From: Paraphysomonas bandaiensis
Taxonomy: Eukaryota; Chrysophyceae
Assembly (NCBI GenBank): GCA_965644295.1
Contig: CBFFRP010000041.1
Coordinates: 1-64,000, forward strand
Direction of reading: 5' to 3'
DNA length: 64,000 nt
Position 1 is the first letter of the stretch. Each line of letters opens with the position of its first letter. The notes beneath the pieces are model-generated. The model did no database searches. It saw only the letters and a list, made by a program, of their open reading frames with translations, and had not been told where the DNA came from. The translations under genes and the position numbers were made by a program. This document shows positions 12,021-23,596 of this stretch, one piece after another.

Positions 12021-13636
12021 TCAAGCAGCACCCTCATCAGAAGTGCCAGGCTGCTGCACCTGAGTCTGGGCAAGAGGTGCATCTTCTTGAGGCAACCCAC
12101 CGCTCTGCTCTGACGATGCAACTTTCATATCCGACACTCCCTGTGAAACACTAGCTTCTGCCTCTTCCCTCATCCTCTGTTCCCTTAGCCTCTGCTCCCG
12201 CGCCTCCCGTGCCGCCATTTTTTCCCGGTGCAATTCCTCCGGTGATGGTATTTCAAGAGCACTTAACGTACTGTTCATCAATGCATGACTCATAGTAAGA
12301 ACACTAAATTCAATAAACTTACTCTATTATTAACTTCTTCTCATCGCTAAACTGTGAATCCTCCTCTTCTTTATCTTGATGAAAATTAGTTAGAAACTCA
12401 CACAGCTTCTGTTGATTCTTGAAAAGAATATTTCGAATTAACGCTGGCTTCTTCGGATTGGCAACGAACACCTAAAACGATACGTATTAACTTTAAAACA
12501 TGAACATCAGTCAAGAGTGAACCTTGAAAACATGAAACGCCCTAGATTAAAATAGACAACGTCAGAAAGCGTATGTAATATAGACCAACTGCACTCACTC
12601 AAATTGAATATTAGGGGATTTATCACGAAGAAGATTCATGACTTGCTGCAGATTACGCTCCGAGGATATGTAGCGCATCATGATATTAAAATTACTACAC
12701 CCATCATTCAATCAATGTAAGAGTAACTACTTCACTGTACCTGCGATCAAGAAGAATTTCCCCTAACAGTTTCAGCGATCGTCGGCGGGTGACGTAATTG
12801 CTGCTCTTCAACAACATCTAGGGCCAGGCAAAGAGCATGAGGATATTGCATACTAATAATCGACGAGTCTCTACCTCATATTTCTCAAAGACCTCTTCAT
12901 ATTTCTCCTCTAAGAATTCTGACGCAATTTGCTTGTTTCTCGGGCTCGCTAAAATATCTCTCAAAGTGTTGAATGCATCGGACGCAACATCAAAATTTGG
13001 CAGATGAACAAAGGAGTCAAAAAATAGCCAGAGTTGCTCTGAATGCAGAAACATCCGCGTTAGCTGCTCGTAACGTATGCATTCGCGAAGCATTGAGCCA
13101 GAATTCAGGGCGATGTCTGGGTTTGCATATCCCTCGGCAATTTTAAGAACACAAGCAAAATGTTCATTCACATATGACACGAAGCCATCGATGTTCTTGT
13201 GCATGAGATTATTGAATATTTGTGCCGTATCTTTTCTAGCCTGCAGATACATGAATTGAATTCGAATATGCAACAACAATAATTCGAACCTCAAACGGTA
13301 TTACATCCATTTTGTCAATTAATTGTAGCATTAGTCCCTCCTATTAAAAATATTACATAAATAAACCACAACAACAATACTGCCAACCTCCTGTATGCGT
13401 TTCGACACTTCGATTGCTTTCTCTTCATCAACTTCCGCTTTATCTCCATCTCCATACAGTATGACCTTAATTTGTGATAGACGTTTACACAAATCTTCCT
13501 GGGGGGTGACACCATTTTTCAACTCCGATACAGTTTGTTCTTCAGCTAAATCCTGGAGATCACGAGCAGCAAGACGAACTAGTTGTTCTGGAGTCTTCTT
13601 TCTCCCCTTCGTAATAGATGTAATAAACGAGCTCAT
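12021..13636 (-). CDS. MO25: Mo25/CAB39 scaffold protein
   Basis: Mo25 is a helical-repeat scaffold that allosterically activates STRAD/LKB1 and germinal-centre (MST/SPS1-type) kinases, acting in polarity and morphogenesis. Eight exons join in frame: 13388-13636, 13290-13340, 12875-13240, 12741-12817, 12599-12694, 12523-12541 (only 19 nt), 12323-12471, 12021-12288, giving 424 residues. Family blocks include [68 protein letters not shown] and VFVANPKKP, all in the usual order. Human MO25 has 341 residues. The extra ~85 residues form a charged helix-like tail ([16 protein letters not shown]) and a Gln/Ser-rich end not typical of the family. Start ATG at 13636. The upstream region is shared with the divergent Kelch-BTB gene. 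Confidence 0.95.
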
Positions 13637-14368
13637 CAGTCAGCCACAACTTTGTGGAAACTGAAAGAGATAATACACTGCTAATGAAGAGTTATATATA
13701 TAAATACTGATGCGTACCACCACTCTCTCAATGAGTGTTATCCGTATAAATGAACTTATAGATACGGAAGGCAATAGAGGCACGTATCAAGGTATAATAG
13801 TAGTATAATTATCTACAGAGGAGAGTGTTGTGACCTTCCACTGTAAATATTATACATCTACTCTGGACATATCAACATGCTCCATATAGAGAGAGAGACG
13901 TGTAGAGGTGTACGTCTAGAGCTCTGTGTGTGTGCTTTCCAGCACTTTGTTCTCCACTGAATATTTCTAGCATATATTGTACAGTCCTACTCCATATTTC
14001 TGCATAAATCCTCTATTTTACACACTACTTGTGCATAAATCCCAGTTTTCTGTTTGTCCTACACCAAATTTCTGCATAATTCACATGAGATCAAGTGTAG
14101 ATCTACAGCAGTACGAACAATATTCTGGACACATACAGCAGTATTATATATAGTATGTGTATATATATACTGCTATATATGGTATGAGGATTAGATCATA
14201 TATTCACTATACATACACATTGAGATCATATGAACTATTAGATTATCTCGATTACCAATTCACCTGTAGTTGTTTATATTCATTTATCTCGTTATTTCTA
14301 TTAGTATCCTCTTCTCTCATATCATATCTTATCATATCATATGATTCATATGTAAAAATATTAGAAAG
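13637..14368. promoter_or_regulatory. Divergent intergenic region, Mo25 / Kelch-BTB
   Basis: About 730 AT-rich bases between two divergently transcribed start codons. Both promoters must lie here. No gene or clear motif was found apart from short repeated words such as CATAAAT (13997-14080). Confidence 0.4.
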
Positions 14369-16605
14369 ATGTCGAAAGAATATACACATACGAATGATTG
14401 GCAGTGGGAACGACTAGAAACACGCATGTCAGTGGTTCCATGTCGACGTTCTCTTCATGCTTGTGCGGTGTGGGGTTCTAGTATGTATGTATTCGGGGGT
14501 TATGATGGAATTGACCGGTCTGATGTATCATACTACTACTACTTTGTAACCTGTTAATACTATCAGGGTGAATGACTTCCATGTGCTGAACTTTCCAACC
14601 GCTCAATGGGATAGAGTCGAGTCGCGCGGCGTTCCTCCTAAGCCAAGAGACCGCCACACGGCCGTCGTTTACGGGGGAGCGTTTTATATCTTTGGTGGGT
14701 TCGACGGAAAGATTCGGGTATATTTTTTTCAGATATACGGTATTGGTGCTCATTTTGAATTATTAGGTGAATGATTTCCATGCGTTCAAGTTTGATAGTC
14801 AGGAGTGGTACCAAGTGGTGGGGGTTGCAGGCATTCCCCCGAGTGCTCGACACTCCCATGCCGCTGTTGTCCACAAGCACTCCATGTATATATTCGGAGG
14901 TCTATTACCCTTCTATATGCGTAGCGATTTCTAATATTCTGTTGCAGGCTTTGATGGTGACTACAAAAGGTCGTTCTGTGTCATGCTCTCTGTAAATTTA
15001 GATCTCTGTGTTAACATATGCCTACGTTTACAGTGACTTTCATGAGTTTAATTTCCGCACCTTTTCTTGGCAGCCAGTGGAGTCAACTGGCAATCCACCG
15101 CGACCACGGTATAGAGTAACTTGCGTCGTTCACGAGAACTGGGATAAAATGTATTTGTTTGGCGGGCACGATGGATCTCGACACTTAAACGATACTTATG
15201 TGTTCGACTTCATGGCCAAGGTGAGTCCACAGTTCGATATAGTATTTCGCGAGTATCGTCTCCACATTGTCGCCATATTACACTTGTAATCAGTTGCGTA
15301 ATATTGTCATGCAGACATGGTGCGAGGTACAGACGGATGGGCCGATTCCCTACCCTCGAGACAGTCACGTAGCAGTTATGTATGAGAATTCGATGTTCAT
15401 ATACGGCGGATCTACAGGATCTGCTATGGATGATTTCCACCAGTTGCAACTTGATGACTCAGGAGAATCTGGAGTGTGGGCTCCCGTTGTTCCGCGAGAG
15501 TCTTGCCCTCATACTCCACGTGCGATACCTCTGGCTCCACCGCTTCCTAGCTACCACTTTCCCCTGACAGCCGGAAGTCCAATGCCTCCTCTCGCAGAGG
15601 AGTCCATGCATGTTGTCATTGCAGAACAGCCATCATTGCCTGGATATCGATTTTGCCACACTGCAGCCGTATATGAAGATGCGATATATATATTTGGAGG
15701 TGACTGATAGTGGTTTTCCAATATGAAACTGACATTGTGGTATTTCTGGAATATAGGATATGATGGGTCAAACCGCCTTAACGACCTCATACGTTTTCGA
15801 TTCGGCAATTTATTGGCGCAAAACTCCGCAGGTGTACCCCCTTCTACTTTGGTGAGTGTAACGCTTTTAGCGCTTTCAGCCTTAATTCGGCGTCTGTGTG
15901 TATGGTGGTCAGCACTCTGATCTGAAGAGCTACGTGGGGTCGAGCCTTCTATCTGATATTACCTTTATTGTGGAAGGAATTCCGATACCTGCACATAAGG
16001 TACTGTGTATATTATCTTCGTCGAAGTGGTCGTTATGACTACTACGACAGATTCTTTGTTTACGGTGCCCTTTCTTCCGTGCCATGCTTACAGGGGAAAT
16101 GATGGAGAGCAGGTAGATCGAAGCAGTTATATACTCTATTTTAAACTTTATCTAGAGCTGGAGAAATTGCAATTCGAGAAATTAGCTACTCTGTATTTCT
16201 GATGCTATTGGAATTCATTTATTGCGATACTGTGGAGATCCCGCTAAATTCTGCGATGGACCTATATAGAGTAATTGTTTTACTTACTACATGTGAACAG
16301 TTTTGAAATAACTATTGTAGGCTTCAGATCGCTTTGGTCTGGATAGATTGAGAGCAATGTGTGAGGAAAAAATGCTGAACTCAATAACTGTGGAGAATGC
16401 GCCAGTACTGCTTCATGGGGCTGACTTGTATAATTTTCAGGTGAATAATAACGAATAAATGATGGCGTTGTAATTTGACGATAATACTTATACCTAGGAA
16501 TTGCGATCACGATGTATAAAATTCATACTCCAACATTTTGATGACGTGTCGCGTACTTCTGCTTTCGAGGATATGGGCCGCAACAATATTGAGCTAGGTA
16601 CGTAG
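14369..16605 (+). CDS. Kelch-repeat protein with C-terminal BTB-BACK region (LZTR1-like)
   Basis: Probable substrate adaptor for a Cullin-3 ubiquitin ligase; that role is inferred from the BTB-Kelch family. Twelve exons join in frame: 14369-14517, 14567-14717, 14767-14899, 14948-14969, 15034-15220, 15315-15699, 15757-15851, 15913-15999, 16051-16112, 16156-16270, 16321-16440, 16498-16605, for 537 residues. Residues 1-370 hold about six Kelch blades (repeated MYVFGGYDG, FYIFGGFDG, MYLFGGHDG, IYIFGGYDG with a preceding RHTAVV-type strand). Residues ~380-465 are a BTB domain (LLSDITFIVEGIPIPAHK, then FFRAMLTGEMMES), followed by a short BACK-like helical end. Kelch first and BTB last is the LZTR1 order, but LZTR1 has two BTB domains and only one is seen here. 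Exon 4 is just 22 nt. Confidence 0.9.
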
Positions 16606-17525
16606 ATTTTGCTATGCATATCATGCCCTTGTTCTTATGCACTTCCAGTGTTTGAAATACTTAAAAACCGATAAAACGAACGTTACGAAGACAATTTTTA
16701 AATACTATGTTAATATTACTAAATCGTGAAGATGTGACAATAAATCAGTAAATATAGTGAAAGTGTGTATTCAATTTCGTGGACCTGTAGTATCTTGTTA
16801 AACACTGCCCACCTATTTCTTGAGTGTAACGGTGTAGTAATCTTTAAGCGTTTTCCAGTGATGAAATAAACAAAGTTGTGTCTGTGATTAATTATTGGCC
16901 ATTAGTTTATCTCATATTACTACCCAAGTTTCTATTTGAAATATTACTTGTGCCCACATTATTTCCCTCGTGATAGGTATTATGAAGTAACTTCGCAAAT
17001 TGCAAACTAGGTTCCATATAACTGGTCGAATAATACATATTACAGCAACATAATATATTGGTTGCTAGTCCTGTGGCAGGTATACCCTGATATGTTGTTG
17101 GTTGCTAGTCCTGTGGCAGGTATACCCTGATATGTTGTTGGTTGCTAGTCCTGTGGCAGGTATACCCTGATATGTTGTTGGTTGCTAGTCCTGTGGCAGG
17201 TATACCCTGATATGTTGTATGCAGTACAATATGCTATGCTATATATAGGTATATGTTATATGTGTTTCCCTATATACATACTGGAAGTTAGAACTGTAAC
17301 ACTACTATTACGTATGTATACGCAATATGCAAATCGATATTCAGTGAGAATAACCGCTACTTCACTTATATTACATATGTTTGTACATACATCTACTACA
17401 ATTCAAAAAACTGGATACCTATTCACACATCTCGAACACCAAACAGATGATTGAACGGGTATTATGATATCCTATAAGTACAATACATACAATGATGGAG
17501 CTCAGATATATTGAGTACATTGATT
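16606..17525. other. Intergenic, upstream flank of the tandem array
   Basis: No gene seen. It contains the 40-bp tandem repeat annotated separately. From about 17526 the sequence becomes the truncated left end of the 2.2-kb array. Confidence 0.5.
17059..17219. repeat. Tandem repeat, 40-bp unit x 4
   Basis: Four essentially identical 40-bp units begin at 17061, 17101, 17141 and 17181. The unit reads GTTGCTAGTCCTGTGGCAGG, then TATACCCTGATATGTTGTTG. There are no variable spacers, so this is a simple minisatellite. It lies about 300 bp before the 2.2-kb array. Confidence 0.97.
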
Positions 17526-17846
17526 GTGGAAACCGAGTATCCCACATCCTAATCTTGTGGTTAGCACACGACGTGATGACATTGTGATCATTGTAGTCAT
17601 TCACTGCTACAGAAAGTATTGCCGCCGCAGAACCAGTAAGTTGAATACTCTCATAATCCGAACGAATATCCCTCAATAACAATCATGATAATTTCACGTC
17701 TCGGCATCCTTTGTATATTTTTGTTGAAAGATGCCTCTAATATTGAAACAACAATTATCTGTATTCCAGCCGTAGTTATATATCAGTAATATGGAGAATA
17801 TTTGCTTCAATTAATTTCCGTATGCACGACATTGTCAAACCCTCCT
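17526..17846 (-). pseudogene. WD40 gene fragment copied from the DENN-WD40 gene (copy 1)
   Basis: Positions 17526-17698 correspond to the minus-strand coding sequence at about 28310-28465 of the DENN-WD40 gene (encoded KIRMWDTRFPQ, LTGSAAA, DIRS.YESIQ). Coding similarity resumes with TTGTCAAACCCTCCTGT at 17830-17846 after a 130-bp insertion flanked by CACG on both sides. Substitutions and the insertion break the frame, and no start or complete propeller blade remains. Orientation is the same as in the parent gene. Confidence 0.9.
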
Positions 17847-18018
17847 GTGAGGAATACACTGTGCGTGAAGTTCGTATCGGCAGTCAGCATGTTATCGTTT
17901 TCGGAAAATAATTGAAGCAGAAATCTTCTATATTACTGAAGTACAACTACGGATGGAATACATATAATTGTTGTCTCAATATTAGAGGCATCTTGGAACA
18001 AAAATACACAAAGGATGC
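17704..18018. repeat. Inverted repeat (foldback), ~116-bp arms
   Basis: Positions 17704-17819 are the reverse complement of 17903-18018 with scattered mismatches (shared GATGCCTCTAATATTGA, ACAACAATTAT and CAATTA blocks). The left arm sits in a 130-bp insertion (17699-17828) within the WD40 fragment and is present in all three units. The right arm is present only in unit 1. It resembles a MITE or foldback remnant; no transposase is present. Confidence 0.85.
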
Positions 18019-18119
18019 GGATATGTTGTGGATACTGTAGTACTGTAGTCTAACATAGAGTGCTGCTGTATTTTACGGTATTCTGTATAAAAACATTTGT
18101 GCAGTGTCCTGCATTGAAC

Positions 18120-19173
18120 ATGGAGAAATGTGCTGGATATGCATCTATGGAGCTACCACTGCCATCATCACTCATTATTCTTATCACTCCAACATTACTA
18201 TACTATCATATCATTATAGTTATCACCAACATGACCAGAGCAATTCAAACCACCAGAAGAAGTGTATCTACTCCATCTCTAATGAAGAAGACTAAGGGGC
18301 CGCAGATTGATAGGGAAACAAATCACTTAAAGAAATTATCTTATGGACTTGCAGCCAGTATTTCTATTCCTACACGGCAATTGCGAAAATCAATCCAGGA
18401 AATGATAAAAGTAGGATACGGCTGTCTCAGTTTGGGGGAAGGTATGAAGCAGCACCTACTGTCTCCTGAAAATATCCATAAGACGGGAAACACAGAATAC
18501 ATAACGTTTTCTAGATCAGCCAATGAAGTCTTGTATGACGGAATTGTGGAGCTTGCTGCAGGCGTATTAAACGATTTGAGTGATTATCATGAATTTGATG
18601 AATCACTTGAATCGCTATTGGATAGAAACAATTGCCTATTAATGGTGATGACGATTCACCAATCTGAAAGGCCCCATCCGAGTTTTATTGAAGATGATGG
18701 TATATTTCTTCTAAAATAGTAGTAGTGGTAATATGTATTGCTCGTCTTTAGGCTTGTTGACCTTCATATATAATCCGCGTATCAACTTAAGAGATCATGC
18801 TGGACCCGTGACACATACATTTAACGAAATTGTGGTATGTGCTGGGAAGCAGCTACAGGCGTCAACTACTCTTGATACTTTGTATCCTTCCATACCAAGC
18901 ACCAAGTACACCTTTAATACAACTGAAAGCAGTGCATTTCTCTTTGTGATCAAAGTAATGGGGAGAGAGAGTTCCAAAGTATTTGTACCACGCTTTGTCA
19001 AACTAACAAGTGATGATCCAGAAGTTGCTTTGAGAGTACATGAAAATGGGGATGCATCATCTCGAAGAGGAAGCGGAAGTGGGGATACATCATCTTCAAC
19101 AGGAAGCGGAAGTGGGGATACATCATCTCCGACAGGAAACGGAAGTGGACCTCATGCATTGTTTAGAGAATAA
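18120..19173 (+). CDS. Unrecognised array gene, copy 1
   Basis: Function unknown; I do not recognise the family. Two exons, 18120-18699 and 18752-19173, join in frame through a 52-nt GT-AG intron for 333 residues. From the ATG at 18120 the first ~37 residues are hydrophobic (SLIILITPTLLYYHIIIVI), which could be a signal anchor. A second in-frame ATG at 18231 (MTRAIQTTRRS) would drop that segment, leaving a basic start. The middle is a mixed alpha/beta-like sequence without known motifs. The C-terminus has three imperfect repeats of GDASS/GDTSS followed by Ser/Gly-rich residues. Two nearly identical copies follow. Conservation of the splice sites and both frames in all three copies argues that it is, or recently was, a real gene. 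Confidence 0.65.
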
Positions 19174-19835
19174 ATTGGCGTTTTTGAGCTAATGAAGTGA
19201 GCAAACTTGAAATGGAATACCTGAGTTTAACCTACCCTGGGCGTAGATATACGATTGCGATTAGGTATTTGCAGAAATGGAAGTAGCAAGATATCTATAT
19301 TTACTGAGTACAAAGTGATAATAATTGTATTAATCACCTAGTCACACTATTCACAATGATGTTGGTGTAAATACCTTCTCAAAGTAATAAATCATTAAAC
19401 ATAGTCCACTTTTGTGTTAAACCGAGTCGTTCTTATTTCCATTGATTAAACATTATGCCTGTCTATGACACTTGTTTACACCACACAACATAGTAATGGC
19501 TTGCAGAGCATCGAAACAAACATTCAAACATAACAATTAACTCATATATACATTCAAACAGTGTATGTGTATATAGCATAATATCTATATATCTCATTAG
19601 CAATTGACGATGGATAACTTGTCAGTTATGGGAAGAGGAGTGGTCAATGAAGCTCTCAACATAACTCCATGATTCTGCAGGACTTTAATACGCTATGAGT
19701 GATAGCACTTATCGTCCTTCACTTCTCCACACAATCGACCTTGATTACTGCATTGGATTCTAGTAGTAGTGCATGGAAAAATTTCGATGTCAGTGTCGGA
19801 TCTCTGATGCCCCTAAGTTAAGATATTCTCTGTAC
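19174..19835. other. Spacer within the array, no gene
   Basis: AT-rich DNA between the stop codon of copy 1 and the WD40 fragment of unit 2. It is repeated nearly exactly in units 2 and 3. No separate gene is supported. Confidence 0.6.
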
Positions 19836-20211
19836 CATGCTACATACTCTTTCAGAGTGACCTTCCAACATCATGTATGGGCGATCGGGCTGAGGAAACC
19901 GAGTATCCCACATCCTAATCTTGTGGTTAGCACACGACGCGATGACATAGTGATCATTGTAGTCATCCACTGCTACAGAAAGTATTGCCGCCGCAGAACC
20001 AGTAAGTTGAATACTCTCATAATCCGAACGAATATCCCTCAATAACAATCATGATAATTTCACGTCTCGGCATCCTTTGTATATTTTTGTTCAAAGATGC
20101 CTCTAATATTGAAACAACAATTATCTGTATTCCAGCCGTAGTTATATATCAGTAATATGGAGAATATTTGCTTCAATTAATTTCCGTATGCACGACATTG
20201 TCAAACCCTCC
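19836..20211 (-). pseudogene. WD40 gene fragment copied from the DENN-WD40 gene (copy 2)
   Basis: Positions 19836-20064 match about 28251-28465 of the DENN-WD40 gene, including an exact run of roughly 56 bases across the codons for RMWDTRFPQPDRP. A 130-bp insertion (20065-20194) with CACG on both sides interrupts it, and similarity resumes at 20198-20211. It covers about one and a half WD40 blades and cannot encode a working propeller. Confidence 0.93.
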
Positions 20212-20332
20212 TGTGAGGAATACACTGTGCGTGAATTGTTGTGGATACTGTAGTACTGTAGTCTAACATAGAGTGCTGCTGTATTTTACGGTATTCTGTA
20301 TAAAAACATTTGTGCAGTGTCCTGCATTGAAC

Positions 20333-21386
20333 ATGGAGAAATGTGCTGGATATGCATCTATGGAGCTACCACTGCCATCATCACTCATTATTCTTATCAC
20401 TCCAACATTACTATACTATCATATCATTATAGTTATCACCAACATGACCAGAGCAATTCAAACCACCAGAAGAAGTGTATCTACTCCATCTCTAATGAAG
20501 AAGAATAGGGGGCCGCAGATTGATAGGGAAACAAATCACTTAAAGAAATTATCTTATGGACTTGCAGCCAGTATTTCTATTCCTACACGGCAATTGCGAA
20601 AATCAATCCAGGAAATGATAGGAGTAGGATACGGCTGTCTCAGTTGGAGTGAAGGTATGAAGCAGCACCTACTGTCTCCTGAAAATATCCATAAGACGGG
20701 AAACACAGAATACATAACGTTTTCTAGATCAGCCAATGAAGTCTTGTATGACGGAATTGTGAAGCTTGCTGCAGGCGTATTAAACGATTTGAGTGATTAT
20801 CATGAATTTGATGAATCACTTGAATCGCTATTGGATAGAAACAATTGCCTATTAATGGTGATGACGATTCACCAATCTGAAAGGCCCCATCCGAGTTTTA
20901 TTGAAGATGATGGTATATTTCTTCTAAAATAGTAGTAGTGGTAATATGTATTGCTCGTCTTTAGGCTTGTTGACCTTCATATATAATCCGCGTATCAACT
21001 TAAGAGATCATGCTGGACCCGTGACACATACATTTAACGAAATTGTGGTATGTGCTGGGAAGCAGCTACAGGCGTCAACTACTCTTGATACTTTGTATCC
21101 TTCCATACCAAGCACCAAGTACACCTTTAATACAACTGAAAGCAGTGCATTTCTCTTTGTGATCAAAGTAATGGGGAGAGAGAGTTCCAAAGTATTTGTA
21201 CCACGCTTTGTCAAACTAACAAGTGATGATCCAGAAGTTGCTTTGAGAGTACATGAAAATGGGGATGCATCATCTTCAACAGGAAGCGGAAGTGGGGATA
21301 CATCATCTTCAACAGGAAGCGGAAGTGGGGATACATCATCTCCGACAGGAAACGGAAGTGGACCTCATGCATTGTTTAGAGAATAA
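20333..21386 (+). CDS. Unrecognised array gene, copy 2
   Basis: Exons 20333-20912 and 20965-21386, 333 residues, same structure as copy 1. It differs from copies 1 and 3 at a few residues (IGVGYGCLSWSEG against IKVGYGCLSLGEG, VKLAAG against VELAAG) and in the first tail repeat (SSSTGSG against SSRRGSG). Function unknown. The hydrophobic N-terminal segment is conserved. A start at either 20333 or 20444 is possible. Confidence 0.65.
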
Positions 21387-22048
21387 ATTGGCGTTTTTGA
21401 GCTAATGAAGTGAGCAAACTTGAAATGGAATACCTGAGTTTAACCTACCCTGGGCGTAGATATACGATTGCGATTAGGTATTTGCAGAAATGGAAGTAGC
21501 AAGATATCTATATTTACTGAGTACAAAGTGATAATAATTGTATTAATCACCTAGTCACACTATTCACAATGATGTTGGTGTAAATACCTTCTCAAAGTAA
21601 TAAATCATTAAACATAGTCCACTTTTGTGTTAAACCGAGTCGTTCTTATTTCCATTGATTAAACATTATGCCTGTCTATGACACTTGTTTACACCACACA
21701 ACATAGTAATGGCTTGCAGAGCATCGAAACAAACATTCAAACATAACAATTAACTCATATATACATTCAAACAGTGTATGTGTATATAGCATAATATCTA
21801 TATATCTCATTAGCAATTGACGATGGATAACTTGTCAGTTATGGGAAGAGGAGTGGTCAATGAAGCTCTCAACATAACTCCATGATTCTGCAGGACTTTA
21901 ATACGCTATGAGTGATAGCACTTATCGTCCTTCACTTCTCCACACAATCGACCTTGATTACTGCATTGGATTCTAGTAGTAGTGCATGGAAAAATTTCGA
22001 TGTCAGTGTCGGATCTCTGATGCCCCTAAGTTAAGATATTCTCTGTAC
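21387..22048. other. Spacer within the array, no gene
   Basis: Repeat of the spacer after copy 1. No gene or distinct element seen. Confidence 0.6.
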
Positions 22049-22421
22049 CATGCTACATACTCTTTCAGAGTGACCTTCCAACATCATGTATGGGCGATCG
22101 GGCTGAGGAAACCGAGTATCCCACATCCTAATCTTGTGGTTAGCACACGACGCGATGACATAGTGATCATTGTAGTCATCCACTGCTACAGAAAGTATTG
22201 CCGCCGCAGAACCAGTAAGTTGAATACTCTCATAATCCGAACGAATATCCCTCAATAACAATCGATATTTCACGTCTCGGCATCCTTTGTATATTTTTGT
22301 TCAAAGATGCCTCTAATATTGAAACAACAATTATCTGTATTCCAGCCGTAGTTATATATCAGTAATATGGAGAATATTTGCTTCAATTAATTTCCGTATG
22401 CACGACATTGTCAAACCCTCC
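22049..22421 (-). pseudogene. WD40 gene fragment copied from the DENN-WD40 gene (copy 3)
   Basis: Same fragment as copy 2 with a 3-bp deletion at the edge of the 130-bp insertion (near 22262). Frame remains open over about 80 codons but lacks a start and a complete domain. Confidence 0.92.
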
Positions 22422-22542
22422 TGTGAGGAATACACTGTGCGTGAATTGTTGTGGATACTGTAGTACTGTAGTCTAACATAGAGTGCTGCTGTATTTTACG
22501 GTATTCTGTATAAAAACATTTGTGCAGTGTCCTGCATTGAAC

Positions 22543-23596
22543 ATGGAGAAATGTGCTGGATATGCATCTATGGAGCTACCACTGCCATCATCACTCATTA
22601 TTCTTATCACTCCAACATTACTATACTATCATATCATTATAGTTATCACCAACATGACCAGAGCAATTCAAACCACCAGAAGAAGTGTATCTACTCCATC
22701 TCTAATGAAGAAGAATAGGGGGCCGCAGATTCATAGGGAAACAAATCACTTAAAGAAATTATCTTATGGACTTGCAGCCAGTATTTCTATTCCTACACGG
22801 CAATTGCGAAAATCAATCCAGGAAATGATAAAAGTAGGATACGGCTGTCTCAGTTTGGGGGAAGGTATGAAGCAGCACCTACTGTCTCCTGAAAATATCC
22901 ATAAGACGGGAAACACAGAATACATAACGTTTTCTAGATCAGCCAATGAAGTCTTGTATGACGGAATTGTGGAGCTTGCTGCAGGCGTATTAAACGATTT
23001 GAGTGATTATCATGAATTTGATGAATCACTTGAATCGCTATTGGATAGAAACAATTGCCAATTAATGGTGATGACGATTCACCAATCTGAAAGGCCCCAT
23101 CCGAGTTTTATTGAAGATGATGGTATATTTCTTCTAAAATAGTAGTAATGGTAATATGTATTGCTCGTCTTTAGGCTTGTTGACCTTCATATATAATCCG
23201 CGTATCAACTTAAGAGATCATGCTGGACCCGTGACACATACATTTAACGAAATTGTGGTATGTGCTGGGAAGCAGCTACAGGCGTCAACTACTCTTGATG
23301 CTTTGTATCCTTCCATACCAAGCACCAAGTACACCTTTAATACAACTGAAAGCAGTGCATTTCTCTTTGTGATCAAAGTAATGGGGAGAGAGAGTTCCAA
23401 AGTATTTGTACCACGCTTTGTCAAACTAACAAGTGATGATCCAGAAGTTGCTTTGAGAGTACATGAAAATGGGGATGCATCATCTCGAAGAGGAAACGGA
23501 AGTGGGGATACATCATCTTCAACAGGAAGCGGAAGTGGGGATACATCATCTCCGACAGGAAACGGAAGTGGACCTCATGCATTGTTTAGAGAATAA
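22543..23596 (+). CDS. Unrecognised array gene, copy 3
   Basis: Exons 22543-23122 and 23175-23596, 333 residues, same architecture as copies 1 and 2 (hydrophobic N-terminal segment, unknown central domain, GD(A/T)SS repeat tail). Single-residue differences include HRETNH for DRETNH and NNCQLM for NNCLLM. Function unknown. Confidence 0.65.

Larger units (their letters stand above)
17526..19835. repeat. Tandem array unit 1 (left-truncated)
   Basis: First of three direct repeats. It starts inside the WD40-derived fragment (17526), carries a two-exon gene (18120-19173) and ends at 19835. It differs from units 2 and 3 by ~155 extra bases (about 17867-18023) that contain the second arm of an inverted repeat. 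Gene-to-gene spacing is 2,213 bp to unit 2. Confidence 0.95.
19836..22048. repeat. Tandem array unit 2 (complete, ~2,213 bp)
   Basis: Complete unit running from the left edge of the WD40-derived fragment to the next one. Relative to unit 1 it lacks ~155 bp containing the right arm of the inverted repeat; the junction lies just after GCGTGAA at 20234. Confidence 0.95.

Noticed and set aside
17059-17219. CRISPR-like array
   Set aside because: Units are directly abutting with no spacers, and the genome is eukaryotic.
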